Part shown: positions 39,301 to 50,600 of the stretch, in pieces
Numbering within the stretch: the first letter of the stretch is position 1
Layout of the letters: each line of letters opens with the position of its first letter
Source: Stercorarius parasiticus
Taxonomy: Eukaryota > Chordata > Aves > Charadriiformes > Stercorariidae
Direction of reading: 5' to 3'
Assembly: GCA_013396915.1 (NCBI GenBank)
Contig: VWZL01001283.1
Location: forward strand, 97,925 to 161,924
Length of the DNA: 64,000 nucleotides
The notes under the pieces: generated by a model
The model's database searches: none
What the model was told of the DNA's origin: nothing
The model's input: only the letters and a program-made list of their open reading frames with translations
Position numbers and translations under genes: made by a program

Positions 39301-42300
39301 GACCAGGTTCTAGTCCTTCTACAGTATAGGCAGACATCAAGAAATTTCCCATATTTATTTGTCCATCATCTTTCACCACCACAATTATCAGGTAAACAAG
39401 CATAAGGTCTATCAGAAGAGATGCTTTGTCCAACATAGGCAAAAATAGAAGCCAGCAGCATCTAGTACTTGAAAAACAAATTTGCAAGGTTGTTTGTGCA
39501 AATGTGCTAGCTTTTAGGAGCAAGAAACAAGAAATTTCTGAAAACTACTGTCAGCCAGCTGTAGTCACCTGCTCTCCCCACTCTCTCCCAAAGTCAAATG
39601 TGCAGACTACATCGATCATTGAATCAGCAAGGACCATCTCCGTCCCTCAATTGTCTGGTACAGACTGACACAGGAATCCTGACATTCCTGAATGAAGGGG
39701 AAGGACACTTGAGGATGTCAACTGAAGAACCAAAAAGTCAGCATAAAAACACACATACTGTTCACATGAACAGCAAGGGATATGGCAGAGACTACAGTTT
39801 AAGCCAGTCTTACCTAACCCTAGAAAAAACAAACATGTCAGTAAGCATTTGGAGAACTCTATTCACATGTAGCTGGACTATGTTTATACAGACATCCCTG
39901 CTGTGATGGAGACATGCACAGAACACTCAGACTGGCAAGTGACTTATGGCCATACAAGAGAGTCCCTTCTGTCATGAAAGACTGTAAGATAGTTACATTT
40001 ACTAACATTTACAAATTAGATATGCAATCAACTATTATTTTAGTTCAGTAAAATTGTGTGGCAGTGTATGCACTTAACCAGAGGACCAAAAGGAACCGTG
40101 ACCCATCTTACAAAGGACAATGGGTATTAAATGAAAGGCCCCAACCCATTTCCTCTAAAATTTCTTAACTGCAGTGAGGCTACTGAAATGCCCAAGCGGA
40201 AGATACAGGAGACTGTATTCCAGAAGCACTCAGTCCATCCTGTGACACATTTTGTCTGTTTGTGCATTTGGAGGTCGCATCAGTGCTAGAGATCACCACC
40301 ATCCCATCCATCCCCCCTCTCAGCTTCCTGCCGCAGCACACCACATTTTCAGTCAGCCCAGTGCTACCCGTAGCATGGTACCTCCGCAAAACGAACAGGG
40401 AAATGCATCCAAGTGAACTGTGCAGGCAGTGTCTCAGCTTACAGCATGGCCAAACCTGCATTTGCACCAATGCAGACGGGCAGCAAGCTACAGAGCCGGA
40501 AGGATTCTCAGGGTGTGAGAACAACTAAACTTATGCTGCCATATGATACTGTGTAACGCTGACCCACAGAGTCTGGTCACACGAACTAAAAACAAAGTAC
40601 ACCACAGGATCTTATTGAAAAGGCTATCTATCTGCACTGGCATATCGCACACAGTTCACCATGAACTTGAAAACTAAATTCAGAAAGTAGCACTTGACTT
40701 TCTAGTAGGGAATTTGGCACAAAAGGACTCATTTAGAAGAATAATAGACTCTGTATTTGTGAGCATGGAGGAGAATGCTTGTAAGCCATAGTTACGCAAG
40801 CATGTATCAGAAGGTGTCAGAGCTCAAAGATAAATTAAACTTCAGCAACAAAGTAAATGATATCCTAAAGACAAATTCAAGTCTGAAAACAGCAGGAGAG
40901 CCTGGGACTTCTACACTTTATACATATATTTTATATTTATATAGAATATACTCTAAGGGTTGTTTTAGCCCTGCTATGTTGGCTAGAAAGTCTTAATTTC
41001 TAGCAAAAGCAAGCAGTTAGGCCCTATTTCAGTTAGTGAAATACAGAGAAAACAACATGAAACAAAACCATAATACTGAAACAAACAGGGAACACAAAGC
41101 AGAGGTTACAGGTAAATTCTCATGAACACTAGACTTAAAGCATGACCCCATTTGCTTTAAATCATCTAACCACACATCTTTCCCCTGATGTTTTAGAAAG
41201 CCTGGGTCAGATCCTGGGAAACAGTAGCCTGCTGCCAAAGTAAAGTATGAAATACTTGTTTCAGAACCAAGAACCAAACAGCAGATACAGCTCAAACGTA
41301 GCTTCCTTTCCTTTGTTGTTCTCTGGAAACTGCTGTGGTCACTCCTGGCAGGAATGCGACAGTATCAGCAGCACCAGCCTGTTCATTTAGCATTCACCTT
41401 ACGGTCCCATCATATTGAGTGCTTACATTTCACTCACAACTCTGACTGGATGTCTTGTAAAGAAGCTGTAAGTAAAGGCTGAAGGCAGAACAGGGCTTGA
41501 CATTTAGTGCCATTTTAAATGCAACTTACTGCCTAAAAAAATCTCAGGTTTTTTCTGAGATCATATGCCAAAAAGTGCTCAAGCACTGAAGTAACAAGTT
41601 ATTTGCCCTTAAGAAGATAAAGCAGTGGTGAAGACCAATGTCCTGTTGTTTTGTACAAGGAAATTTTTGTAAGTTTAACTAAAGTAGTTATTCTTGAAGA
41701 ATCAAATTTTTCTTCCATGCTGGTCACTAACATTTGAACAAAAAACTACTCAGGAAAAAAAAATATCAATAAATCTATTTATAAAACTCCTTAAATATAA
41801 GACTATTACAAGAAGCAACTACAGAAAACAACTTCAATAAAAAGGAGCTCTGACTAGAGCTTTGGGGCATTTAACTGAAATAACATCAACCACAATTATG
41901 TAACTGCATTAATATAGACAAATTCACATTTTAGTCTTTTGAGACAAGCTTTCGATGTCTTTTCCACTTAGAGAAATAATTCCTCTGACCACAAGCACAA
42001 CAAGATCAAAATTTCTGCTAATTTCTAAGTAATTGTCAGACACCAAGCACAGCACCTATTTTAAAACAGATTAGCAAGTAGTGTGGCAAGATGCCTACCC
42101 AGAAATTCACTGAAACTGAAAATTGCCCAGCCATTTAATTCCTGCACTCCAGCAAAGCCTAATGAAGAATGATCAGCATCCTGACACTTCTGTGTAAAGT
42201 TTTTTTCCAGTGTTCTATGGTTTTCCAAAGAAGCCAAAATGGCACGGGCAAACTTGCACCTTTGGCATGATGTTACACACTGTCATTTTTTTAAAAAATA

Positions 42301-42534
42301 TATATGCAATCCAGTATTTCCGTGAGGCAGATTATAAACCCTTTTGAGAGCTGTATTACATGGTGGGAGCATTCTAAATGAAAAGCGAGTGAGGAGGCTC
42401 CCACACGACGCACTGGCTCTCTACGGGGGCTTCTAGAGAGGGCTAACAACAGTGACAGCAAGTGTGGCTCCTATACCCGCTCCACAGCACTCACGTTAAC
42501 TCAGCGCACCCATGACCCCTAATGAAAGCAGCAA
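30382..42534. other. GAK first intron (about 12 kb)
   Basis: AT-rich DNA between the first visible GAK exon and the CpG island. I found no coding exon and no clear transposon. A two-copy 21-base repeat lies at 32,557-32,599. The somewhat GC-richer stretch at about 40,180-40,530 has open frames on both strands but no recognisable protein. Large first introns usually hold enhancers; none can be named from sequence alone. Confidence 0.65.
32557..32599. repeat. short two-copy tandem repeat
   Basis: gtcag(c/t)acacaaa(a)ttactgca occurs twice head to tail. Replication-slippage type repeat in GAK intron 1. Confidence 0.75.
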
Positions 42535-43440
42535 CAAGGAGGGGCCAAGCCCTCCGGGGGCGCCCCGGTGGGGCGCGGCCTGCCAAGAGGGAGGCCCTCC
42601 CGGCCACGGAAGGGTGTAAGGGGGAGCGGGAGGCCCGGGGCCCGAGGGGAAGCCCAGCCCAGCCCCGCAGCGGCAGGCCCGGCCCGCCCCGNNNNNNNNN
42701 NNNNNNNNNNNNNNNNNNNNNNNNNNNNNNNNNNNNNNNNNNNNNNNNNNNNNNNNNNNNNNNNNNNNNNNNNNNNNNNNNNNNNNNNNNNNNNNNNNNN
42801 NNNNNNNNNNNNNNNNNNNNNNNNNNNNNNNNNNNNNNNNNNNNNNNNNNNNNNNNNNNNNNNNNNNNNNNNNNNNNNNNNNNNNNNNNNNNNNNNNNNN
42901 NNNNNNNNNNNNNNNNNNNNNNNNNNNNNNNNNNNNNNNNNNNNNNNNNNNNNNNNNNNNNNNNNNNNNNNNNNNNNNNNNGGCCTGCGCCGCGGCGGGG
43001 CGCAGCGGCGCCGCGGGAGCCGAAGGCTGGGGCGAGCAGGCCCAGTCGCCCCCGGCGGCCTCCCAAGGGCTGCGGTGGAATGCTGCCGCGGCCGGCGGGG
43101 GGCAGTCGGGGGATGAGGGGCGGCTGGGCCGCGCTCGGGGGCGAGGGAACGGGCTGGGAGAAGGGACGCCCTTCACTCGGCAGCAGTTCTTGTCCCGCTG
43201 GTGACAGCGGGTTGACAGTCACCAAGAGGCGACGTTCCTCGGTGTCGATACCTCAGGCCAACACGGATGACCCTCGGGCAGCAGGCACTCTCTACCCACA
43301 GAGAGGGGCCGTTGCCCTGCCCCGGCTCTCCCGCCCTGCTTGCACCCCGGCCTGCGGCCCAGGGCCCAGGAGGCGGCGGCAGTGGTGTTCCCCGCCGGTG
43401 TGCCGCACCGCCGGCGTACGGGACCGTTGGTAAGGGCTGT
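42535..43440 (-). promoter_or_regulatory. GAK: CpG island, probable GAK promoter and first exon
   Basis: An abrupt GC-rich, CpG-dense block (runs such as gggcgcggcc, ccgcggcggggcg, cggcggcagtgg) in otherwise AT-rich DNA, interrupted by 290 Ns. It lies upstream of the first visible GAK exon at 30,381 with no other candidate first exon between. By analogy with human GAK, whose first exon is GC-rich, it should hold the transcription start and the missing N-terminal codons. It could also fire in the plus direction; no plus-strand gene is established here. Confidence 0.8.
42692..42981. other. assembly gap (290 N)
   Basis: Continuous run of N in the centre of the CpG island. The flanks contain no sequence matching the start of GAK, so the first coding exon is probably inside. 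Open frames that run through the gap are artefacts of treating N as coding. Confidence 0.99.
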
Positions 43441-45020
43441 CAACCGCGTTACAACAACTGCGTGTTTGGGTGTAAGGCCACTTCTCCGAGAGTTTACGCC
43501 CGCACATCACTGCCTGGTAGGGCCTGTCTGCTGCATAGGGCTGTACGCCCCGGGACAGCAGGTCGTTAAAAGCAGAGCTGCCTCGAATCCTTTTGTTTCG
43601 GGAAGAATACTGCTAGCCAGGGCTCTCCTGCAAAAAGTCATGTCTCTTCGCTATTGCAGTCTGCTCCCTGCCAGCAGCCATCACTTTGTGATGGTCCCAG
43701 ACATCCCCAAGTTCCGTAGGATTTCAGGTGGCCACCTGCACAGATGAGTAGTTAAATATTTTAAAGTTGTATTTTGCAATCAGCTTCCATAAACTAAGAA
43801 CTTGCTGTTCTTCATGTGACTGTGTAAATTGGAGGGGCATGCCATCTTGTGCTTCCCTCAGTCTTCTGTAATGCCTTACCAGTCAAAAAGTGTGGTCTTA
43901 AAGGCTGGCAGATTTGTACGGAGATCCCATGTTTTTATATCTCTTATTGAAAAAAATAAAAGTTTATCAAAGTCAGATCATACGGAAAACTGCCTTCTAT
44001 CTGTAACAGAGGTCAGCTGCTGTTTTTAAATTCTCCTTATAAGAAAACCTCTTTTGCTATTGTAAATCATACCACTGTCCCCACTTTGAGAAGAGCAGAC
44101 TCTGTATTCATAGCAGGAACATCCTAACTTCAATCCCATTTAGGTTTCTGACTTTTCCAATTATTTTTTTCAGGCAAGGGATGGGATTACTTTGGACAAA
44201 CAAACACTGCTACTTAGGCTTGCTACACCATACTGTTCTGCTTATTGTCCTTGTCCTGTCATTCACCTGCATATTCCTGTTCAAAGACTTATTCATACAA
44301 GGCCACTGGAAAAGGAACAGGCTCTTTTATAAGGAATAGGTCTGACCTTTCTTAATTTAATGTCTTCATTTTGCAATTAGAGACCGTTCATTTCTTCTGA
44401 GACCAGAAAGATACGAAAGGCACTTTCAGAACTAAGCTGGCACTTCTGTTTGATTCATTTTCTTCCTTAATTGGCAATTGGCTAGTCTAGGTTTGAATTA
44501 AGCTATTCCCTTTTAAATATTTAGGTTTACTTCTGCCTCACACAATCCAGTGAGAATCATCAGCTTTTGGAAGTGGCTATCCAAATTCACTATTTGAAAA
44601 CAGAACAGCCACTAATACCTCTACATGTCACTGTGTATGGTATACCCAAGTAATTTTCTGCAATACAGATTTTTCATTCATGTACCTATTTTGTATTAGC
44701 TGAATATCTATAAAGCCTGCTACTTTGGATGAAGTTGCAAAACACAATGCATAAACTATTGTGTTGTTCTGATGTGCAATTATTTTTTTTTTCTTACACA
44801 TATTATGAGCCATTATATTTTGGGAGATTTTTATAACATACTATAACCATGTATTTCAAAGAAGAGCCTGTTCATTTGATGTTAAAGTAGTAAGTTTAAT
44901 AAAGCAATAGTTGCAACATTTGGAAATAAAAATATTTTGTTTAATCCCTGTGTGTAGGCTACATTATAGTTTAGCTAAACTTTCAGCAATAACTGCTATC
45001 TTAATGCTTATATCTGATTT

Positions 45021-45048
45021 GGGCACCCTTTTTTGGGCACCCTTTTTT
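45021..45048. repeat. 14-base tandem direct repeat
   Basis: Two perfect copies of gggcaccctttttt. Confidence 0.9.
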
Positions 45049-45333
45049 ATTTTTGACGTTCCAGCTTAAGTGATTCATTTCTAGAACGGTAATGAGAAAA
45101 CATGCCAATCATTCAGAAAAAGTGACTTCAATGATTTTGTGGAGCAATAGTTTTGTCTCTGACTTCGGATTAGATGCTATAAATTTAGCAGAGGTGGCTT
45201 TTCTCTGTTTGCTTATTTCAAACAAGGCGTATCCCTTTTGCTGTTCTTGAGGAAAATTTTACTTAGGGCAAATTAGCTACCCTATGTAAATAAAATTAAT
45301 TCACTAATTATTAGAAAACTTGCTAAAGTTTGT

Positions 45334-45649
45334 AGACAGGATCTCTGAAGATTGGATGCGTACTGTACCTGTTCCAATCTGTGGCTAGGGATTTCTTCTG
45401 CAGCTGGTGCTCCTGGCTACTTTGAAACACAAACCAACAAGGGGAAAGAAAGGTTTGTAGTCTGGAGACAGAGACTATCCAACTCGTTGAAGAACTGGTC
45501 TGTAACTTGGATCTGAAGTCTATTCGTAGGAAGCCAGAGAACAAGGTGAAAGAAGCATTGCAGAAATGTGTTCTTCTTGTGCGAAATACTCCATGGTCCA
45601 ATTTGCCTCCTGTAGGCTCCAGCTGTCTAACAGTTAGAAAGGCCTAAGC
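45334..45649 (+). pseudogene. protein-like block of unknown origin, frameshifted
   Basis: Reading the plus strand gives EDWMRTVPVPICG, then after one frame shift GISSAAGAPGYFETQTNKGK. After a second shift an open frame reads SLETETIQLVEELVCNLDLK, then SIRRKPENKVKEALQKCVLL, and ends NTPWSNLPPVG...VRKA with a TAA. The composition is like a real helical protein rather than chance AT-rich translation, and the shifts suggest a decayed exon or retrocopy. I do not recognise the family. No poly(A) tail or splice site pair is clear. Confidence 0.3.
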
Positions 45650-46245
45650 TCTGCCTTTTTTGGTTTTTTGTTTTACAATAAGCAGTGATTAAGAGACTCC
45701 TGTATTGAACAAATAATTTCCTTGTTAAATTTAATAAGAGACTTTCTTTATCAAAATAGTCTTCTGCTGTGACAAACAAAGCATCACAGCTTCTTGCCAA
45801 AGCGCTATTCAACTTTTGAAGGGTAAAGTATCATGACAGTAAAATTGATACTTAGCTGTAACTGAGGCAGCTGTGAAATTGAGACTATAGGCCCATTTAC
45901 TGAACTCTCTTTAATAAACAGTAAGTCAGTTTATTATAGTCAGTTTACTGTATAGTGATCTCTGCAATCCCTTGCCATTTAAACATTGTACCTCTATATT
46001 ACTAAAAGTGAAAGTTATTCTGACATTGCAAAATTTTTAGCAAGCTACATTACTATTTCCTAGACAATATCAATTTGAACAAATTTTAATAAAGGTTAAT
46101 GACATGGTTTATGCCTACATGGCCATATGCATACTAAACTAGATTAGTTTCAGGCAAAGACAGGGTTTGGGGTCCTGTGATAAAAAGGAAAACTTGTCAT
46201 TAAATAAAAAACTGGGGAAAAAAAGCCCACAAAAGAATTGCAGCT

Positions 46246-46251
46246 TTTATT
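46246..46251 (-). terminator. possible polyadenylation signal of the MAT paralogue
   Basis: TTTATT on the plus strand, so AATAAA on the minus strand, about 1.27 kb beyond the stop codon at 47,522. It is the first canonical hexamer I noticed downstream. Assignment is by position only. Confidence 0.3.
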
Positions 46252-47521
46252 CCAGGAACTAATTTGGTTTTCTTATGGAAGAAAAAAGCGCCTTTTTTCT
46301 AGGTCACAAGACTGCAGCACTGCAGCGTTAGATTGGGTTCATTGTACTGGGATGGGTAAGGCACAGGTAGAGCTGTACAGTTACCTCACTTCAGCTCTCG
46401 TCTGTCAAAGGAACAGTGGTTCAATTAGTCTTTACATGAAAGGAAGCAGCTTTTTAAAACTTACTTGAAACTAATGTTGTATTCAACTACTTGCATTTGA
46501 TTAGACTTACCACTGAAGCCTACATTTTTCCCTTTGGGTTTAAACAATACGGGCTAGACATATTGTTTAGTTGTCTATTAAAATTCCCTGGTTTTAAGCA
46601 ACAGCAGTTACAGCATTCCAACATTCTGTCTTAGTTTACAATTTGATGATAAATTTGCTTGCCAGAGTTGCTACTTTCTGTATACAAGCCTTTTCATCCT
46701 CTCTAGCCCTTGAAGAAAAGATAAATGATATTGAATTATCTCTCTCCATCTTGTGCTTTCAGCCAAAGAAGACAAAGGCAGGCAATATCCTCCATGGGTT
46801 TTTTTACAATTTTTATGTTGGAGAAGTGGCCGAATGAAACTTAATTGCAACTTTATACAGCCAATTCCAACTCATGCAGACATGGAAAATTTCAGTTTGA
46901 GAAGGAGTAACTGTAAATTAATAAAAGAATTAGAAAATAGGAGTTCGTCAGTTTTCACAGGTACGCCTACAAAAATGTAACGTTAAAAGCAAACAGATAA
47001 CACTACCTCATAGCTAAGTGTATTTAGGGTTACAATGAACAAGGTTCTGAAATGGGTGTTTTTACTACTTTGCTTGGACTAGAAGGACCACAAACTAAAG
47101 CTTTTGGCATTTGTGGGAGTCCTGGCCCAAAGAATTATGGCAATTTGTGTTATTACTGCTTGCCTGTCACGGGGAGCTGTTGGAAGTTACCTCACCAACT
47201 TCATCCACTTCAGTACAAAGTTAACCGGGTAAGCAACTTCTGCAACCATCTGTGCACTTAATATCTGATCGCAGCCAAAGGCCTAAATTGTTCACACGTT
47301 ACCAAAGACAAAGCTGAAGAGCAGGTTAGATGATAGAGCAGCATGCATTTAAAGTGTAAGGCCACTACGAAAGTTAGAAATTAAATACAAATGATTTTCA
47401 GTAAATCTATTAACTACAGAATGTAATTTAAAAAAGAGTAGTTACAGTCTTTTCTTGAACAGCTTGAAATTTTACCTGATTATTAAACCACCTGTCAGTT
47501 ACATGAAACATTCTGAACAGC

Positions 47522-47624
47522 TTAATACACAAGCTTTTTGGGTGTTTCCCATGTAAATTCTTCTCTCCCAAAGTGCCCATAGCATGCTGTTTTTTGATAG
47601 ATTGGCTTCTTCAAATCCAACTCC
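47522..47624 (-). CDS. MAT paralogue exon 9 (C-terminus and stop)
   Basis: 103 coding bases from acceptor cattaag to a TAA stop. Begins (R)[19 protein letters not shown] and ends [11 protein letters not shown], against FPWEVP(R/K)KL in MAT1A/2A. The predicted protein ends at residue 395, the normal length. The 3' UTR continues to lower coordinates. Confidence 0.92.
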
Positions 47625-50600
47625 CTTAATGAAAAGAAAAAAAAAAAAGGAAAGTGTTACACTTCACTCCAACATGTATTATGATTTAGACACATCAGAA
47701 TAATAATCAATATTATCTCTGGAAGAAAGACAACAAAACCGAGGTGCTGTTTCCTTGCCCAATCACACAGATTTACAGCAGGAAAGGTAGTGAGCTGATG
47801 TTTTCAATTTTAACATGACTAGAAGCAGTCAGCTTTCTTCAAACGTGTCAGAGATGCAGTTAAGTATGCAGTTATAGTTTATAAGCATTACAATGCAGAA
47901 GCATTACAATTGGAATGAAGTTCAGCTATACCTGTGCAAACATCAACGTGTTTTCTGTTGTTGCAAGTGTAATATAGAATATTTTATAATATTACTGTGC
48001 CGGAAAGACAGTGATGATCTCAAAAGAAGCAGTCAAAGATGATGATTTACTAGACTAACTGTGGAGGTTTAACTGCTTATATAGATGCACAAAGTCACTA
48101 TTGCAAATAGGGCTTGCCACTCATTATGACTAGATAAATTATGAAGGTGCAAGTCACGATTATGGCTTTTTAGCCTGCATAATATAGCAGATTGCAGCTG
48201 AGCTAAATGCTATCCTACAGGTATCTACACAGAAGTTTCCCTTCATTTCATGAGAGGCCTGAAACATTTTCTTCTACTTGGGCTTTCTTCTATTTGGTAT
48301 ATGTTGTCTAATTATCTTTGAAAGCACATTTAAAATAGATGATTCATATCGTAAGCTGCTGGAGAGAAAATTGGTGGAGGAATGGCAAAGTAAGGAAAGA
48401 AGCACAAATACTAACAGGATAATGAGTACGTTTCAGATGGTGAAGAGATTACACATTCTCACACATATGGGGTCATTTATGATGTACAGCAGCTAAGTCT
48501 TATTTCAAGTAATATTTTGTTCAACATGATCACATGCTCCAATGACTACTACAGTCGTCTGCGCTTGACCTTAATTCAAAAGCCATCGAAATGCGAGTGC
48601 TGACTAAACGAAAAGTAAGACATCATGAAGTACTTTGGTGCATAGTTGGTTAGCGTGGATGGCCAGCACCACTTACAGGATTTTAAAAATTGTGAGGTAG
48701 CATTTAACAAGGAAGTATTCACTAAACTATGCTCATGTTTTTGCCTGCTTTCTTCCCTTCTTACTGCCTTCACCGCTTCCAGGGCTATAATACTGTATTG
48801 TTAAAAAGCAGCATTTTTGAGCACACCAAATCAAGGAAAGTGTCTGGGAACCACCACACCGTTTACTAGTGGCAATGAACTGCCATAATGACAAAGGCAA
48901 AGAAGAGTTTTGGTTGTACTTGTCAACTGATAACACTTGGAAAACATTACCTGACAATAGAAGTTGCCATAATGCCTTGTATTTTCTCAGTTTATTAAAA
49001 ATATGTCAGCTCTGCTCTCAGCATGTATTCAGGAAACATTCTGAAAAGGAGTGCAAAAGGCTGGCCATGCCATCAAAATGTTGATATAGCTTGTCAGAAA
49101 TGTCTTTCCTCTTTTAAGGAAATAAAGAGACTTCATATTCACTAACATATTGACATTTCTGCCCTCAGAGTCAAATACACTCAAGATTCCTCTGGAAGGC
49201 TAGTATTATATTCATAGCTCTGATTTAAAAGATAAGTGAATCATTAAAAGCATTTTTTTTCAAATAACGAGATAGCTAACATGTATGTTTTAGCATTTTA
49301 GAACAGAGGTTTTAAAATCTGTATTGCTCGAAGTGACAAAGTAGTTCCTCTGTGCATGGAGTCAAGTTCTTGCTCTATCTATCTCAAGCTTGAGCTCCCA
49401 TATCAATTGCACAGAGTTTAATAAGGGGTGAACTCACACTGTGGCTGCTCCCTTAAAATAGGAAAGAGATAGTGTTTTTCTCCGTTAGTTGCATATTTCA
49501 TGAAACTTTTAAGAAAGTCCAGCCTGTCAAGTTTGGTGAAAATCAGCTAAGAGATTTGAAAGTTCTTCAGGACTGAGAAGGCAAGCCTGTACCATTAGGT
49601 CTTAGGAAGCTTTACTACAAGTAGGCAAGAAGCTCTGCCTCCTAAAAGTCTGCATAAAGAATCATGAGTTAGTCACAAAAGGGAGAAAAAGAAGGAAAAA
49701 TACCAGGGTCAGATTATAGCTCTCTGGAATGTAGGTGGGTAACTGCTGATAAGGACAGGTGCTGATCTGCTTCTCTCCTCCAGTCCTTTCTTCTCTCAAA
49801 GAAGTAATTCCCATGCTTCTTCAAGTGTAAGGATTATGTTTGTTTAAAAGACCTGCTTTTTCAGGTCCAGAAGTATTTCAGAACGGAATATAGCTGGGTT
49901 GGCTGCAGGAGGAAATGTAAGTAGGTTTGGGTTTTCTTGTCCTCTCTGATTGCATAGTAGCCTCAATGACGCTTCTGATCACAACTGGATTTTCACTTCA
50001 AGCCAGCTCATCTCTTGGCGGGATTTTTATTCGTGTTCTGTTTTTTAAATGCATACAGTATTTCAACGGCTTACCAAATCTTAAGAGAGCATTTAAGAAA
50101 CCTGGATTCATTTAAAATTAAGTTTGGTTGACTTCAAATGGGCTGCACAAGACTGCAAAACAACTAGAGATGGGCTTTCAGTGTTCGGTTTTTCTGAAGC
50201 AGAAGGTAGGTTACATTTAACACCTCATGAAGAAGCTAGTCACTTAAGGGTGTTCTTCTCTTTTCTGGGCTAATGGCCAATATCCCCTGAACAGCAACAA
50301 CAAACACCATACTGCTACTGTTGTGGCAGGGTGACACTCAGATTCTGTGCATGAACAAGGGCAAATTACAGCACATGCTGTATATATATAAATACAAATA
50401 TATATTTTAAAAAATATATACATATAAATAAAAACATGCCACTCTTTTCAATGGGTTTGCTTGTGAAGTGAGGGCACCGGTACCTTTCCATCTTGTGGCA
50501 GCTGTCTCACAAGTTGTTGCCACCTAAAGATCAAGTGAAGAGAGACTTTGGTACTTCTTTCAGAAAGAGCCAGTATTTCTGGTGCTTTCCAGATAAGGCA

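Larger units (their letters stand above)
43441..47521. other. intergenic region between the GAK promoter and the MAT 3' end, including the MAT 3' UTR
   Basis: AT-rich. The part from 47,521 down to about 46,230 is probably MAT 3' UTR. Contains a 14-base direct repeat at 45,021-45,048 and the protein-like plus-strand block at 45,334-45,649. No other gene recognised; in particular I saw no TMEM175 exon, the divergent neighbour of GAK in human. Confidence 0.6.

Noticed and set aside
42491..43433. Long open frames on both strands through the CpG island
   Set aside because: They exist only because 290 Ns are read as codons and because GC-rich DNA lacks stops; the flanking translations match nothing recognisable.
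45323..45601. 92-codon minus-strand frame
   Set aside because: Shadow of the plus-strand block; the plus-strand translation looks far more protein-like.
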